A stretch of DNA of 64,000 nt, from the NCBI RefSeq assembly GCF_037975245.1, contig NC_092564.1:16065984-16129983 (forward strand). Direction: 5' to 3'. The notes under the pieces are model-generated. The model had not been told where the DNA came from and did not search any database. It worked only from the letters and a program-made list of their open reading frames with translations. Of this stretch, positions 11,616-23,120 are shown in pieces. Source of the DNA: Apostichopus japonicus. Its lineage: Eukaryota; Echinodermata; Holothuroidea; Aspidochirotida; Stichopodidae. The first letter of the stretch is position 1, and the number at the start of each line of letters is the position of its first letter. Made by a program: the position numbers and the translations under genes.

Positions 11616-13505
11616 ATTGATGTGGTTTATGTTTTCCTCTCTATCATGACTGAGAGTTGATATTTCTACCCCTATAAAGTTGAAAATTGTAAAATTAGGT
11701 TTACGAATTAAAGACTGGAGCTCCCATATAAAAGTACAAATTTGTGTCTTTTATAATATCTCCTCTAACTGTAGTGTAGTGCAGTAGTAGATAGGTTGGG
11801 CATTGCCTATGGTAAGGGTAAGGCTTTTTACATTATCTTAACAATGGAACAAACAACAATAGGCAATTAGTCAGTGTTGACCATGCATGGAATCTCTTTT
11901 CTGAGATAACCTTCTCACTAATACTAATACATCTATGCAACGATCCAATTTTATAAACAGATAACAACAAATCTATCGTTAAAATATATTGTGTACGCAA
12001 ATAATCTTCACAGAGGCACTAATGTGGGCGGGGGGTAGGAGAGGAGTGGGGGAGTGACGGGTATTACAGGAATAGGTGTCTGAGGAAAACGAAACTTCCT
12101 GTTTAATCTTGGAGCAGAAGACGATGGACTTTCTTGCTTTCTTGCTGTACCACATTTTGGCGACTCAATCTTCACAGGAATATTGTAGTAGTTTGCTTCC
12201 CTTCAACTATCATAGATCTACATGGACCCCACCACAATGTTCCGGAGCTTGTACAATTAATGTTCAAAATGTTAGCTCTTGACCTCCAAGAGAAGTACTG
12301 GGAGGCCATTTGGTTGCAAGAAATTCCCAAACACATCGATATGCATATTTTGTCTTTGGAGAAATACCCCAGGGTTAAAGCTGATGATGTTATCCTGAAT
12401 ACAGAACCTATTTCATTTATGTAATGGTTTATCATCTAAACTTGTAATATCACATTCCAGACCTTAAAAAAATTCCCAGAGGCTAAAGTCTTTAACACAT
12501 GCATGAGTGAAATCAAATGAAGTCATATATGCAGTAAGTCTCATGGGGGCTTAGTTTTTGGGTATTTTTGAAATGAAGCATTCGGTTGTCCCTGTTTAAG
12601 TGCATTGTTTTAATACTGACACACATTTATACCTTTTAAAGCTCTAAACTTTACCACTTTTTGTAAGTTTGTAGCCTAAAACTTTTTTTTACAAAGTCTT
12701 CTATAAATTCTTTCCTACTTTCAACAGAGGGCTGTTACAGTAATTGAAGTTGAACTGTTCTCCCCCCATTTTTTATGTGTTTCCTCCCGTTTTTAATGTG
12801 TTTCCCCCGTTTTTAATGTGTCGATAAATTTTCCAATTGAAGCGTGCCGTTATGGTCCAACTGAAAATGCCTAGGAATTATAACAGTATACTGTATAGTG
12901 TGGGTATTCAAACTCTTGAGGGAAAAAAACTAATTTTTGGCTTCAAATTCTATACCAGGAATATTTTACTGACAAAAATGGATTTTCCAAATGGTTAACA
13001 ATCTTTATATCTTTCCTTGGTTTGACTGATTTACACCTAAGTTATTACTGGACTGGATTTGGTTTTTATTGCTTCTCATAAAATAGTAAGTTTGAAGCCT
13101 GGATACCTTTATCTTTTTGTACTGTCTCATTGGGAAAGTTTCTGCTTGGTTAGACATGCATGCCAACTTTGCCTGATTGAAAAACCGGCAGAGTGATTTT
13201 AAAACTGGTAGTGTGGTATGGGTAAAAAGTATTAGCATTAATTGGAAACAATATGCTACGTTGAATGAGAGGTTTTTATTCACAGGGAACCTTTGCTTAG
13301 GTTCAATTATGATGGTTTGTCTCCTTGTGGTTGATTGTATCCATGGGCACTGTAAAGGTGGTTTATAATGAAGAGAATGTTAAGAGGTAACTACTGTAGC
13401 ATTGATGAAATGCTGAAGAGTATGTTGCGACCATTTTGTGCGCTACATGAGGGTATTTCCCAATTTTTATTTGAAATACAATTGCACTTTCTTTATATTT
13501 CTATG

Positions 13506-13506
<1 letters not shown>
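11616..13506. other. Non-coding DNA, no gene recognised
   Basis: Contains a G-rich tract near 12027-12060 and a short tandem repeat at 12761-12820. Overlapping open frames at 12076-12435 occur on both strands and match nothing I recognise. Confidence 0.45.
12761..12820. repeat. Short tandem repeat, three units of about 20 bases
   Basis: Three successive units of the type TCCCCCGTTTTTAATGTGTT with small differences. Low-complexity, non-coding. Confidence 0.7.

Positions 13507-13580
<74 letters not shown>
13507..13580. repeat. TA dinucleotide microsatellite, left of the inverted-repeat element
   Basis: Almost pure TA repeats with one interruption. It abuts the left end of the element at 13581; a similar TA tract lies at its right end, so the two were probably one microsatellite before insertion. 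Open frames translating to alternating Ile-Tyr are produced by this tract and are not genes. Confidence 0.9.
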
Positions 13581-13584
<4 letters not shown>

Positions 13585-15200
13585 GGTTGGGCGATATTTG
13601 CTTTTTAATGTCACGATAAATATTTCAAAAATTATCGCGATATTTCGATAATTACGATAATTTTTTCTGCCGATTTCCCACCGGTGTTTTCGTGCAGCAA
13701 ACACACCGAGCATAATGGCGTGGGGTTCAGGGCCCGTCTTAGAGCCCCGTTGGGGTCAAGGGGTGGAACCCCTTGTGGGGGTCCAGGGGCGAAGGCCCCC
13801 GGAAAAGTTAAGTAGTTTTGCGTGTCTGGCGATAAAAAATTCACAATTGAGGATTCAAAATACTGACTAACTTTATGAATTTAAATTGTCACGAAACTGA
13901 TGAAAGTTTTAAAATGACAAGTTAGAGTAGCAGCTATATTATGTGATAAAATGAAAAGAGAATTAATATGTCATACAATCTTTATAAAGTTAAACTTTAA
14001 AAACTGTCGATATTATGAAACAAACTACGTTCGGCAAAGCCCCGTTTCTAGACTGCCTAACAATCAGTTTACAACTGCAGTGTTTAACCGTACTTAAATA
14101 TCACGGTAGGCTACAATGTGCTTCAAATTTTCTCAGGTACCTTCCAAAACAACCCCTTGTCTAACACCTGTTTGTTAACATTTTTGGCACGGTTCCAAAA
14201 AACTTTTCATGGAGTAAACTTTTTTGGCTCCACTCTAGAATTAATTAGGTCAGTCAGTAAAGGATCCGTAAAGTTATGCGAAATATTATCTTAGACGTTC
14301 AAGGAAAGTAGGTAAATATCCCCGTAACATTAAGGTAAGTAAAACACACCTCAAGCCAACCGACTCCTCCGCATGAACAAAACAATCTATTCCCCATGAT
14401 ACACGAGGCACAGTCTATACCATACATACATACTGCACGATATCAAGGCCCCAATAGCTACAGTATGGCCATCTTTATGAAAGTAAACCTTGTAATTCCA
14501 TGTTTTAGGCCACCAGGCGTGATTAACTTAATGCTAAATATTGTTTCCATGTCCTTGTAGAAATCGTCAACTTCGCAAAATACAATTAGTTGTGTTTTTG
14601 TTGTTACGTGAGATCCGTAACCGACGAAGTGGTTAGGCTATTTACTATACACTTAACTACGGTAGGATATTATTATTATTATTATTTTTTTTTTTGGACA
14701 TTCTAGAAAATACTTTCTTTCCCCCGCTTTACACCAGATGTAGTCTTCTGGTTTATTCATAAATGGGTGTACTAGAGCCTTGTTTACATGACACTTGTTG
14801 CATTTAGCACGATATGCCAGTTTCGCGTGAATTTTTCGAAAGTATTTTTCTCGATCTTTCGTAAAATTAGAAAGGTGTACCAACTTACTTTTCGTACACA
14901 ATTGGTAATTTCTCTACTGATTTTCAGAGTTTTGTTCTCTATATAGGAAATGTTGTAAAGAACGGGTTTTTACGAAGTTCAAAAGTCAGTAAATGAAGTT
15001 GATAAAATATTTCTTTTCAACTTTCTTAACCATGGAATGCTAGAATAACATTTACACATAAAACGGAGAATTTTTTTTCTACATCTATTTCAAATTTCTT
15101 TCACAAGAAATTATCGTCATTTGTTCAATCCTCAAAAAATATCGTCTTGAAAAAAAATTATCGCGATAATAATAATTTTCGATATATCGCCCAACCCTAA
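13581..15200. mobile_element. DNA-transposon-like element of 1.6 kb with terminal inverted repeats
   Basis: The element begins TTAGGGTTGGGCGATAT and ends ATATCGCCCAACCCTAA, an exact inverted repeat. Just inside both ends lie several copies of TTATCGCGATA-type phrases, the subterminal repeats usual in DNA transposons. Termini of this GGGTTGGGCGATAT style remind me of hAT-type elements, but the target duplication cannot be read because both flanks are TA microsatellite. No transposase is recognised. The best open frame, minus strand 14653-14901, has a CNKC pair but no family signature. A GC-rich part at 13720-13805 contains short inverted phrases. Likely non-autonomous or a decayed copy. Confidence 0.75.
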
Positions 15201-15220
15201 TATATATATATATATATACA

Positions 15221-15265
<45 letters not shown>

Positions 15266-15275
15266 TATAGATATA
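15201..15275. repeat. TA microsatellite, right of the inverted-repeat element
   Basis: TA repeats interrupted by ATACAGTATA and ending in ATAGATATAGATATAT. It is the partner of the tract at 13507-13580. Confidence 0.9.
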
Positions 15276-16040
15276 TATGTCCAGGTCACAGTTGTGGGGA
15301 CAAGTGCCAGAAAATTTCCCAGTGGTTGTTTATAGTGGACGATGCCATGCTTACTAAAACACTTCGACTATATCAAGTTTTCATACTTTGTGGTCTTTGC
15401 AGCAAATTCTTATTCTTACAAAAAGAAACATATATATTGATGCATGAAGACATTTCCCTCCTCATCCCCACCGATAACCTCCACCACCCTCGGAGGGTCT
15501 AATTGAACATTAGTCATGAATGTGACATTGGCTAAAAATTTCCATCAGTAAAACAGGCACATGCACTGTCACTTGATAATGAAGCCACTTTCGCAGTTGT
15601 CTATCTGTCCTCCTCAACTTTGCTAGAAGTTACGCAACCGTTTGAATCTCAGAGGGACGGGCACATTCCATCCCTCGGCCTGGTAGACTCACCCAATATT
15701 CGCCTCTGTAGATTCATTACCTGCCAAAACTACTGTCCTGTCAGTTATCCTCACAGTGGTGAAATCCTCCAATTCCTCTCCCCCCTCCGGTCTCTCTGTT
15801 GGACCTCCTTCTCCTGATACCGTTATAAGCAATCCTGGAACCATCACTGATCCATGACGCTTGTAAGAGGGTATTACGTAAAGATATTTGACACTGGATC
15901 GCAGTACAGAAATCCGGAACATCTTTCAGGCTGATCCTAGATGAATTCTGAAGCCAATTTCCAAACTCTCATAATTGTTTAAATACCACACTTTGTGTCG
16001 TCACCATATCCTTCAGTATGTCATCTAACTACAAGAATCT
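15276..16040. other. Non-coding or uncertain; GC-richer patch with a minus-strand open frame
   Basis: The part 15600-15920 is GC-richer than its surroundings and open on both strands. On the minus strand a frame from 15922 to 15689 reads through a varied, protein-like composition (for example VRITDRTVVLAGNES) and meets GTGAGT at 15692-15687, a good splice-donor match. I recognise no family and no clear acceptor, so I do not call a gene. Confidence 0.3.
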
Positions 16041-16456
16041 GTTTCGTCATCGCAGTAACATAAACTCCTCGAGTACAAGATTTTGAATACCTAATTCTGT
16101 TACGTTTGGTCATTTTATCTTCTCCATGAGCTGACGCTGTAGGCCAAGGCCAGATATCCCTCAGATACATAAATGTACAGTATCCAGCCTGTTTCGTCAT
16201 TGCAGTAACATAAACTACTCAAGTACAGGACTTTGAATACCTAATTCTGTTACGTTTGGTCATTTTATCTTCTCCATGAGCTGACGCTGTAGGCCAAGGT
16301 CAGATATCCCGCAGATACATAAATGTACAGTTTCCAGCCTGTTTCGTCATCGCAGTAACATAAACTACTCAAACTTACAGGACTTTGAATACCTAATTCT
16401 GTTACGTTTGGTCATTTATCATCTCCATGAGCTGGCGCCATAGGCCAAGGCCAGAT
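16041..16456. repeat. Tandem repeat, 150-base unit, about 2.8 copies
   Basis: The phrase GTTTCGTCATCGCAGTAACA starts at 16041 and recurs (with one base changed in the second copy) at 16191 and 16341, giving an exact 150-base period. Each unit also contains CTAATTCTGTTACGTTTGG, GAGCTGACGC and AGATACATAAATGTACAG. The third copy has a small insertion after its start and is cut off after GGCCAAGGCCAGATA, where AAT/TAA simple repeats begin. Confidence 0.9.
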
Positions 16457-19259
16457 ATAATAATAAGAATAATAATGTAGATAATAATAATAATGTAGAT
16501 TTACATATGAAAAATATTACAATCATCAAACACACATTTGATCAGCCAAGAATTTTTCATATTCGGACAAACTTCGGCCCTGATAGTGTCTCGATAAGCC
16601 AGGTTTTACATGTTTGAACTGAGGCAAGTACAAAGTTGAAATGAGATTCATCTCCTAAACAGTTTATGAGAGGTGTATACATCAGCAGAGGTGGATCCAG
16701 GGGGAGTAGGTAGGGGAGGGGGGGTGGCAGTGGATATGGGATTGTGGGAGATGTATATTTTACACCTTCCTTTTCAATCACAAAAGAACACAAAAAGTCA
16801 GAAGTACTGTTAGTTATGATACTCACTATAATGATATATATACAGTAATTTGAGATCATCCACAGGAGACACATTTTTCACTAAGTGACATGTGCAAAAA
16901 CTAGCTTTACCTTCTATTCTAGAAATTAATCAGTAATTTACAAATTAATGAATAGTTTTGCAGCTAAAGTACTGCTCCGTTGCTATGGATACCGACATTT
17001 TGTTAATCGAACTTGATGTAAACGATAATATCCACATTACAAGAAATTCTATACTTGTATGCAGTGTAATTAATCGCAATAAAAGTTTAATTGTGTCAAT
17101 TAATTTGTTTAATTTAGTGGGTCGGAACAATTTTATTTTGCAAGACTCTGATATTGGGGCCGTACATGCAGGGTAATTAAATGCAAGTATGATTAACCTG
17201 GATGGTAAAGTAATATAGTAATGCATGGTTGTATACCGAATTGATTACTGTTGGAAACTTTTAAGGTGGGAGGAAATTGATAAAGAATAAATAGATTTGC
17301 AGAGAAATTCACAGACTATGGTAGTATAAAAGTACGACAAGACCCCCCCCCACTTTCCCATCAGCCCATCAGTGGATAGCAGAATGGATGGAGATGGTTT
17401 TGATGTTTAAGCACCTCAGAAGGAGATGGATCTTGCAGTTTTCAGCCACAGAGTTTGGTTTACAAACAGCTGTTTTTCCTATGCAAACAGAGCACCATAA
17501 CATAAAATACTGTTTAACAATTAAAGAAAAAAAGGTTACTTGTACAGCAGGCCATATCTTAGATCCATCCATGCCACAGTTTGTAAGTACTAGGCATGCA
17601 TGGATGAATAGTGGGGTAAAAACAACAAAACAATAAAAAAAAAAAAAAAAAAAAATAAGTTTGGTAACTTCAAGTTTGTGGAAATGGACGTTTGTGGATT
17701 TTCATCTTAGGACGAGGTTGTCTCACTCCAAGTAAATCATCCAAGTTGAAAAGATTCAGCAGGAAGAAATGTTATCAGTGGATTTGCCGAATTATGATAG
17801 TAAAAGAATTTCTGTTAATTACAATATTTCACATGTCCTTACATAATTTACATTGGTATGACCACTTATAATGTGGTCCTACTGTTACTGCATTACAGTT
17901 CTGTATTAATATCATGTTTATACAAATTTCTTATGTGATTCACACTTTCAAATTTGATCCTATACGAAATCCTTTTTTTGTGTGATATTTTCAATCTTTG
18001 CCCCAATCGTATATTCATGCAATATTCGCTATAACTGGTAACTTGCAAGAATTTCATATTTAATTCATAAACAGAGTCCTCCCCTTCCCCCTCCCCCACC
18101 CCCCCAGTAACAATAAGTGAAGAGGTTGAAGAATGGTTCATTTGGAAACCTTGTAAGCAATTGAACTAACTCCAATAGTCTAGATCTTGAATATGGGATA
18201 TGCTCTTATGGATTGAAATTTAGTTGTCATAAATAGATAAGTTTTAAAGGAAGAGTCCTGTCATATTACAGCAAATATTTTGTATTTTTTGAAAAAATTT
18301 CAACTGACATCACATTCTCAGTTCTTTAACATGATAGTAAGATTTCCATGGACTTATGGTTTCCTTGATATTGTACCTCTACCTTTATCCCCTCCTAACC
18401 CTCCCGCCTTTCTACTCTTAACCCCTCCCTGCTGCCTGTGGCTCTCTCTCCTGCTACTGTACCTATTTGTGGTAGTTAATGATATTGTAGCACATCATTG
18501 TCCCTGAAGATTAATTTTGAATGACTGCCCTCACTTGCACCATTTTTTTTTTACATTCACTGTTCAGTTTTATTTTCATATATCCAGAGTTTTTTTTTTC
18601 TTTCCAATTTATCCAAGCCAAATATAACATTTAGGGATTTCTGAGTTATATGATCAATTAACAGTTCACTGATTGAAACCAAACAAGAAGTTTCCACGTG
18701 ATGAGTTTCTCTGTACATTCCGGTTTCAGTTTTTAATTTTGTTGTCACTATAATACACCATGCAGCCTTCTTCTCCATTGTTAAATTAAGTGTTCTATTT
18801 ATGTAGTCCTCTTGATATGCATACAGTATATATACTTCACTACTTCTCTATCAGACATCAATTCAAATGTTAATCTCGAAACAGTTTCATCATTATCTGC
18901 GTCCTCAGTACTTTCTCGATAATTGTTTTCTAGCCGAGAAACATTTGCCCCCAAAATCTCATTAATTTCCTCAGTTGCTTTCATCTCATGCCTTTTATTT
19001 GCATACCAGAATTGATTTTTTTTCCTTCTCCCTGAGCCCTACATGCCTTTAATCCTCTTTGCCCTGGTCATTGAAAAGCAAAAGATTTGTTCTCCCAGCT
19101 TTCCAATCTGTATGTAATTCACAAGGAACCCTTTTTTCCCCTAGATTGAGCTTTTAATTAATTCTAATATTGATCACCGGCTCTGAGCAAGCGGAGAGAG
19201 AGAGAGATTGCATTTTGATTCTGAGTGAAAACATACCTATACGTAGTCTTTTGTTTTGT
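16457..19259. other. Non-coding DNA with simple repeats, no gene recognised
   Basis: Begins with AAT-type simple repeats (to about 16500). Further content is a G-rich tract near 16713-16730, C-rich tracts near 17342-17350 and 18067-18106, and a poly-A run of about 20 at 17637-17655. Short open frames show no family features. Confidence 0.45.
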
Positions 19260-19627
19260 TTTGTCAGCCGCGTCACAGATTGAATGAGCCAAGCAGTGAT
19301 TACATCAAAGACTGGCGCAATACAGTCACAGAGAGACGGACAGAGAGAGAGCCTTGTAACTATAGCACTCAGCATCGACCAAGTTGCCAGTAATTTTGAC
19401 ATTCGATTTCAAATTTGGCTATTGCCGTGCGTGAAACTGTTTTCGGTAGCGAGTTTTGTGGTGATTATCGTGAAGTGAACAGAATAGCCTGTTGTTTAAG
19501 TGGAAAGGATCGACGACGTCAGCTACAAGATTCAGTTTGTTTGTAGGTGCTCGAAAATTTTGCCGCTGTTAGGTTCAAAAGTCGAAAAAATTGGAGGAAA
19601 TGTTGACAAATTGAGGATTCTTGTAAA
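19260..19627 (+). other. Candidate 5' non-coding exon (possibly of the PCBP gene)
   Basis: This block is visibly richer in CpG than the surrounding DNA and ends in TTGTAAA followed by GTAAGT, a near-ideal splice donor at 19628. It starts just after a GA-repeat and T-rich stretch, without an obvious TATA box. No open frame through it looks coding, so it would be a 5'UTR exon. PCBP genes commonly have non-coding upstream exons, and the next recognised acceptor on this strand is the PCBP exon at 60649, which would make a 41-kb intron. The link is inference: it could equally belong to another transcript or be chance. Confidence 0.3.
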
Positions 19628-20859
19628 GTAAGTACTTTGGGCTTGACTGTTGATTTTTCTGTTGAACTTCAGCGTGTAAGTTATACTCTGTGATATTGGC
19701 AATGGTTTAACTGTCTTGTGTTAGTGTGTGTGTGTGATGTAATTACTTACATACAGGAGCTATAGGACATAGGGAGTAGTTTATTCCCTGTAATATTAAT
19801 CATATGACATTCTCTAAATTTCTTCAGTAAAAATTATTACAAAATTAGAGAAAAAACAATGTAAGCTCTCACCAAAATGATCTAATGTAAGTTGAAAGCA
19901 TAAACTGTTGAGAGCATGCTGATCAGTAAAAAGTTGTGACTGCACAGTAGGAAAGTGAATAAAATTGTCTTTAAAGTTACAAATGCTTGAAATATTATAA
20001 AATATAAAAGGAAATATTATATAAGTGAAACATAACTGATAATTCTCATGAAGCATCACCAACGTCATACATTTTGCAAAGATATAATGGTATTTCTGCC
20101 GCTATTCAGGAATTTTAATTTTTCTCTCAAATATTTATTGACTTTCAAGATATGTTCTTGTATTGAAGTTCTAGCTGTTATGATTAATGTCCCCTTCTGG
20201 TGGGGAATTAAGAGAAAAAAAATCCCAAAATGAAAATTTTGTATTCACAAAGGGATAGGCATAAAGGAAAGTTAAAGATTCTAGAGTTATTTTGGTATCC
20301 TTTGTTATGAAATATGTTATCTGGAAAAAGCTTTCACCATGCAGCTTGTACAATAATTAACCTTTAATACCTAAAGGACAAAGTAACACTTTGTGGCTAG
20401 ATTCGAATACGAATAGTATGCTATGTGCTATGAAACTGTCGCAAAAGCAATCTGGTTGCATCTGCTGCTTAGCAAACAGGCTCAAACTTCAAATTGTTTG
20501 TTTATAAGGCAAGCTTGAGTTTCGTAGGTCTGACAAGAGGTGGATGGGTTTAGAGGTTACAGCCATGTGGCCTATGTCTCAGTTAGGGGGCCTGTGGAAA
20601 TATGGGATAAAGAATAATGCACTCTCATTTTTGTTCAATACACTTAAGAAAACTGAAGAGGGCAGACATAATTGTCACTGGCCTTTGACATCACTGCACA
20701 ATGTGTAATTTAAAACTAATTCTAACTAAATTTAAATAATTGGGTATAGATTTGTTGCTTGTAACTGCAAACATTACAGTCTGGATGTACTGTATGTACA
20801 ACAGTTTTGCTACATGGTTTTTGGTTATGATGTTGAAGGCTCAGTAACTTTGGCAATTG
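19628..20859. other. Non-coding DNA, no gene recognised
   Basis: AT-rich sequence, possibly intronic if the preceding block is an exon. No repeat or RNA gene is recognised. Confidence 0.4.
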
Positions 20860-23120
20860 TTCTGGCATATGTGTGCGTGGGTGTGCGTGTGTGTTTGTGA
20901 CGGCCAGCTCAATATCTCAAGAAGAAAACGCTGTGTCAATGTGATGCCTGGTAGGTAGATGCCCCATGATATGTAGATGTGCCCTATTCAAGGGCGGCGG
21001 AACCGGGGGGGCACAGGGGGCACGTGCCCCCCCACTTTTCCTCAGGTTAAAAATGTGCCCTTTTTCTACATAAAAATTGAGGTGTCTTCAAGTTAGCAAG
21101 AGGCCAGGGAACCAGAATGAACACTCGGGAAGGGCCGTTTCCGGCCATCTGAGGGGTTTGTAAAACCAAAAATTTTCTTGTACGCTCCACGCCAACCGAT
21201 GGTGGCGCTCCGCTCAGATAGTCGTGCATACAACTTTGCAAATCCTGGCTACGCCCCTGACTTTTAATGAATTTCTGTGGGTCATACTCAAAGCTATTTC
21301 GAATGGAAAAAATTGTTTCTAGCATGATTTCACCTCATTTTGTTTCAATAGAAAACTTGTTCCTTGTTCCCCAATTTGCACATTGGATATTGCAGTGCTA
21401 GTATGCATATTTTCCTTGAAGGGGGGGGGGGGAGGGGCGTTGATGGAGTGATGTGTATTCGCAAATAAGATAATACAATAAGAGTTACAAAGGGTACTAA
21501 ATATAAGGCTACATCAGTCCAATCGAATTTCTGCAAAGTGCCCTTTGATGTCGGTGCCCCCCCAGATTAAAAGTGCTTCCGCCGCCCTTGGCCCTATTGT
21601 TTGTGGTTCCCATCTCTTGCATATTGATGAGTGGGTCGGGCTTAATGTAAACTTTGTATAATGTCAATATCTCTTTTTTATTTTATACTTGGTATGGTGA
21701 TATCAGTTGATGAAAGGTACATGGTATTATAATCAATGAATATATTATTATTCATGTATGGGTGTGGCCAGCGTGTTATCACGGTGAAAAGCTGGTAAAC
21801 ACCATATCTCAAGACCAACATAGTAAGACTAGTCTACATAGTAAGTACATGTTCTTTGCAATGTCACAACTTTGACTTCATTAATATTATTGAAGTCAGC
21901 ACGGATCAAAGTCTGAAAACATTGTTCACACAAGATCTTATGAAGAACATAATGCAGGAAATGCAAACTTAGTGTGTAGCTTGCCGTTGGTGAGTAGACG
22001 ATCTGTAGTGTTTTCCATGAATGTCAGAGGTCATTTGAGGTCAACAGAGGGAAATAAGTGTGAAAATCTCGTAGACAAGATATCTCAAGGAAGGCTACCT
22101 AGGTGCAGTTCTTATATTTGGCATGTGGATTTTCTGTAACCCTATTCATTGTGGGAGAGGTCAAAGGTCTTTTGGGGTCAGCGGAGGGCAAAATGTGAAT
22201 GTATCAAAAGTGCTATATTTCCAGAAGTAGAACATGAAAGGAGTTCATATATATACGTATCATATATGCATGGTACGATAGCCTTAAGTATTGTAAGTTT
22301 GTACACAATTTGATGTAGGTCAGAGTTCACCAGGTGTCAAAACTTGAACACTATGTAAATATGATATTTCCAGATAGAGAACTGCAGTGGTTGGTGTATG
22401 TTGCTATGGCTTCTCTATAATGAGTACAAGAACCCTATTGTTTTTGGTGGAGGGTAGGCCTACTGTAGCTGGGTAAATTTTGTTTTCAAGTTTCAAGAGA
22501 CTTCTCATTTGCTTCAAGTCAATTGATGGATGTTAAGGTTAGCAGAATTCGATCCCTTTTTTGACTTCGTTCTCTTCTCTAGTCAGGGAGTGGCCAGTAT
22601 TAAGCTTTTGGTTTCAGCATGGACATTTTGTAAGGACATGGTGTATAGGAAAGCACATAATTGGTCAGATCTTAATTGATATTGTTGATATGAAATTGAG
22701 AATGACTTGCATTTTTATGAACCTAATTAGTAATTTCTGAAAATTTTCACCATGTCAGGTCAATATTTCATTGGCTCTCACTATTGTGGTATACATCCAG
22801 GATCTCACCATACTTAATTGGTACAGGTTTAAGATGCTGATCATGATGCTATTTGTATCTAAGTTTCATCAGAAATACTGCATAATATCTTAAAACTGCT
22901 CTGAACTCTCAATATTAAAGGCCTCAGGGATATAAATTTGACACCAAACACTTGACCGGAACCTATATTACAGTTTTCCCATGAGTGCTTGTTATTAACA
23001 ACAAGTACATTAAGTGACAGATATTGTCCAAATGTTTGCCCAAATATGATACCGATGGAAGCTCATTTGAGTTTAACAGAGGTCAAAGTCTGAAAACCTG
23101 GTAAGCCTGCAAATTATGCA
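20860..23120. repeat. Old interspersed repeat with AGGTCA-type phrases
   Basis: A run of related, diverged phrases recurs every few hundred bases: ATATCTCAAG (near 20911, 21809 and 22080), AGAGGTCATTTGAGGTCA (22026), GAGAGGTCAAAGGTC (22155), ATTTCCAGA (near 22218 and 22367), AACAGAGGTCAAAGTCTGAA (23074), and ACAAGAACCCTATTG (22424). This is the pattern of an internally repetitive, decayed interspersed element. A hAT-type element has inserted into it at 20989-21590. A fragment of the same family lies near 7060-7275. Confidence 0.5.
20989..21590. mobile_element. Non-autonomous hAT-type DNA transposon (602 bases)
   Basis: The element begins CAAGGGCGGCGGAACC and ends GCTTCCGCCGCCCTTG, giving a 14-base perfect terminal inverted repeat, CAAGGGCGGCGGAA. 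It is flanked on both sides by GCCCTATT (20981-20988 and 21591-21598), a perfect 8-base target duplication. Eight-base duplications and CA-GGGCG-type ends are typical of the hAT superfamily. Just inside lies a G-run and C-run palindrome around GGGGGCACGTGCCCCC. No transposase is visible, so it must have moved using an enzyme supplied elsewhere. The target lies in the older repeat, whose ACCCTATTG phrase matches the target. Confidence 0.9.

Noticed and set aside
13368-13713. Open frames on both strands with long Ile-Tyr runs
   Set aside because: They are translations of the TA microsatellite and of the end of the neighbouring element; there are no protein features.
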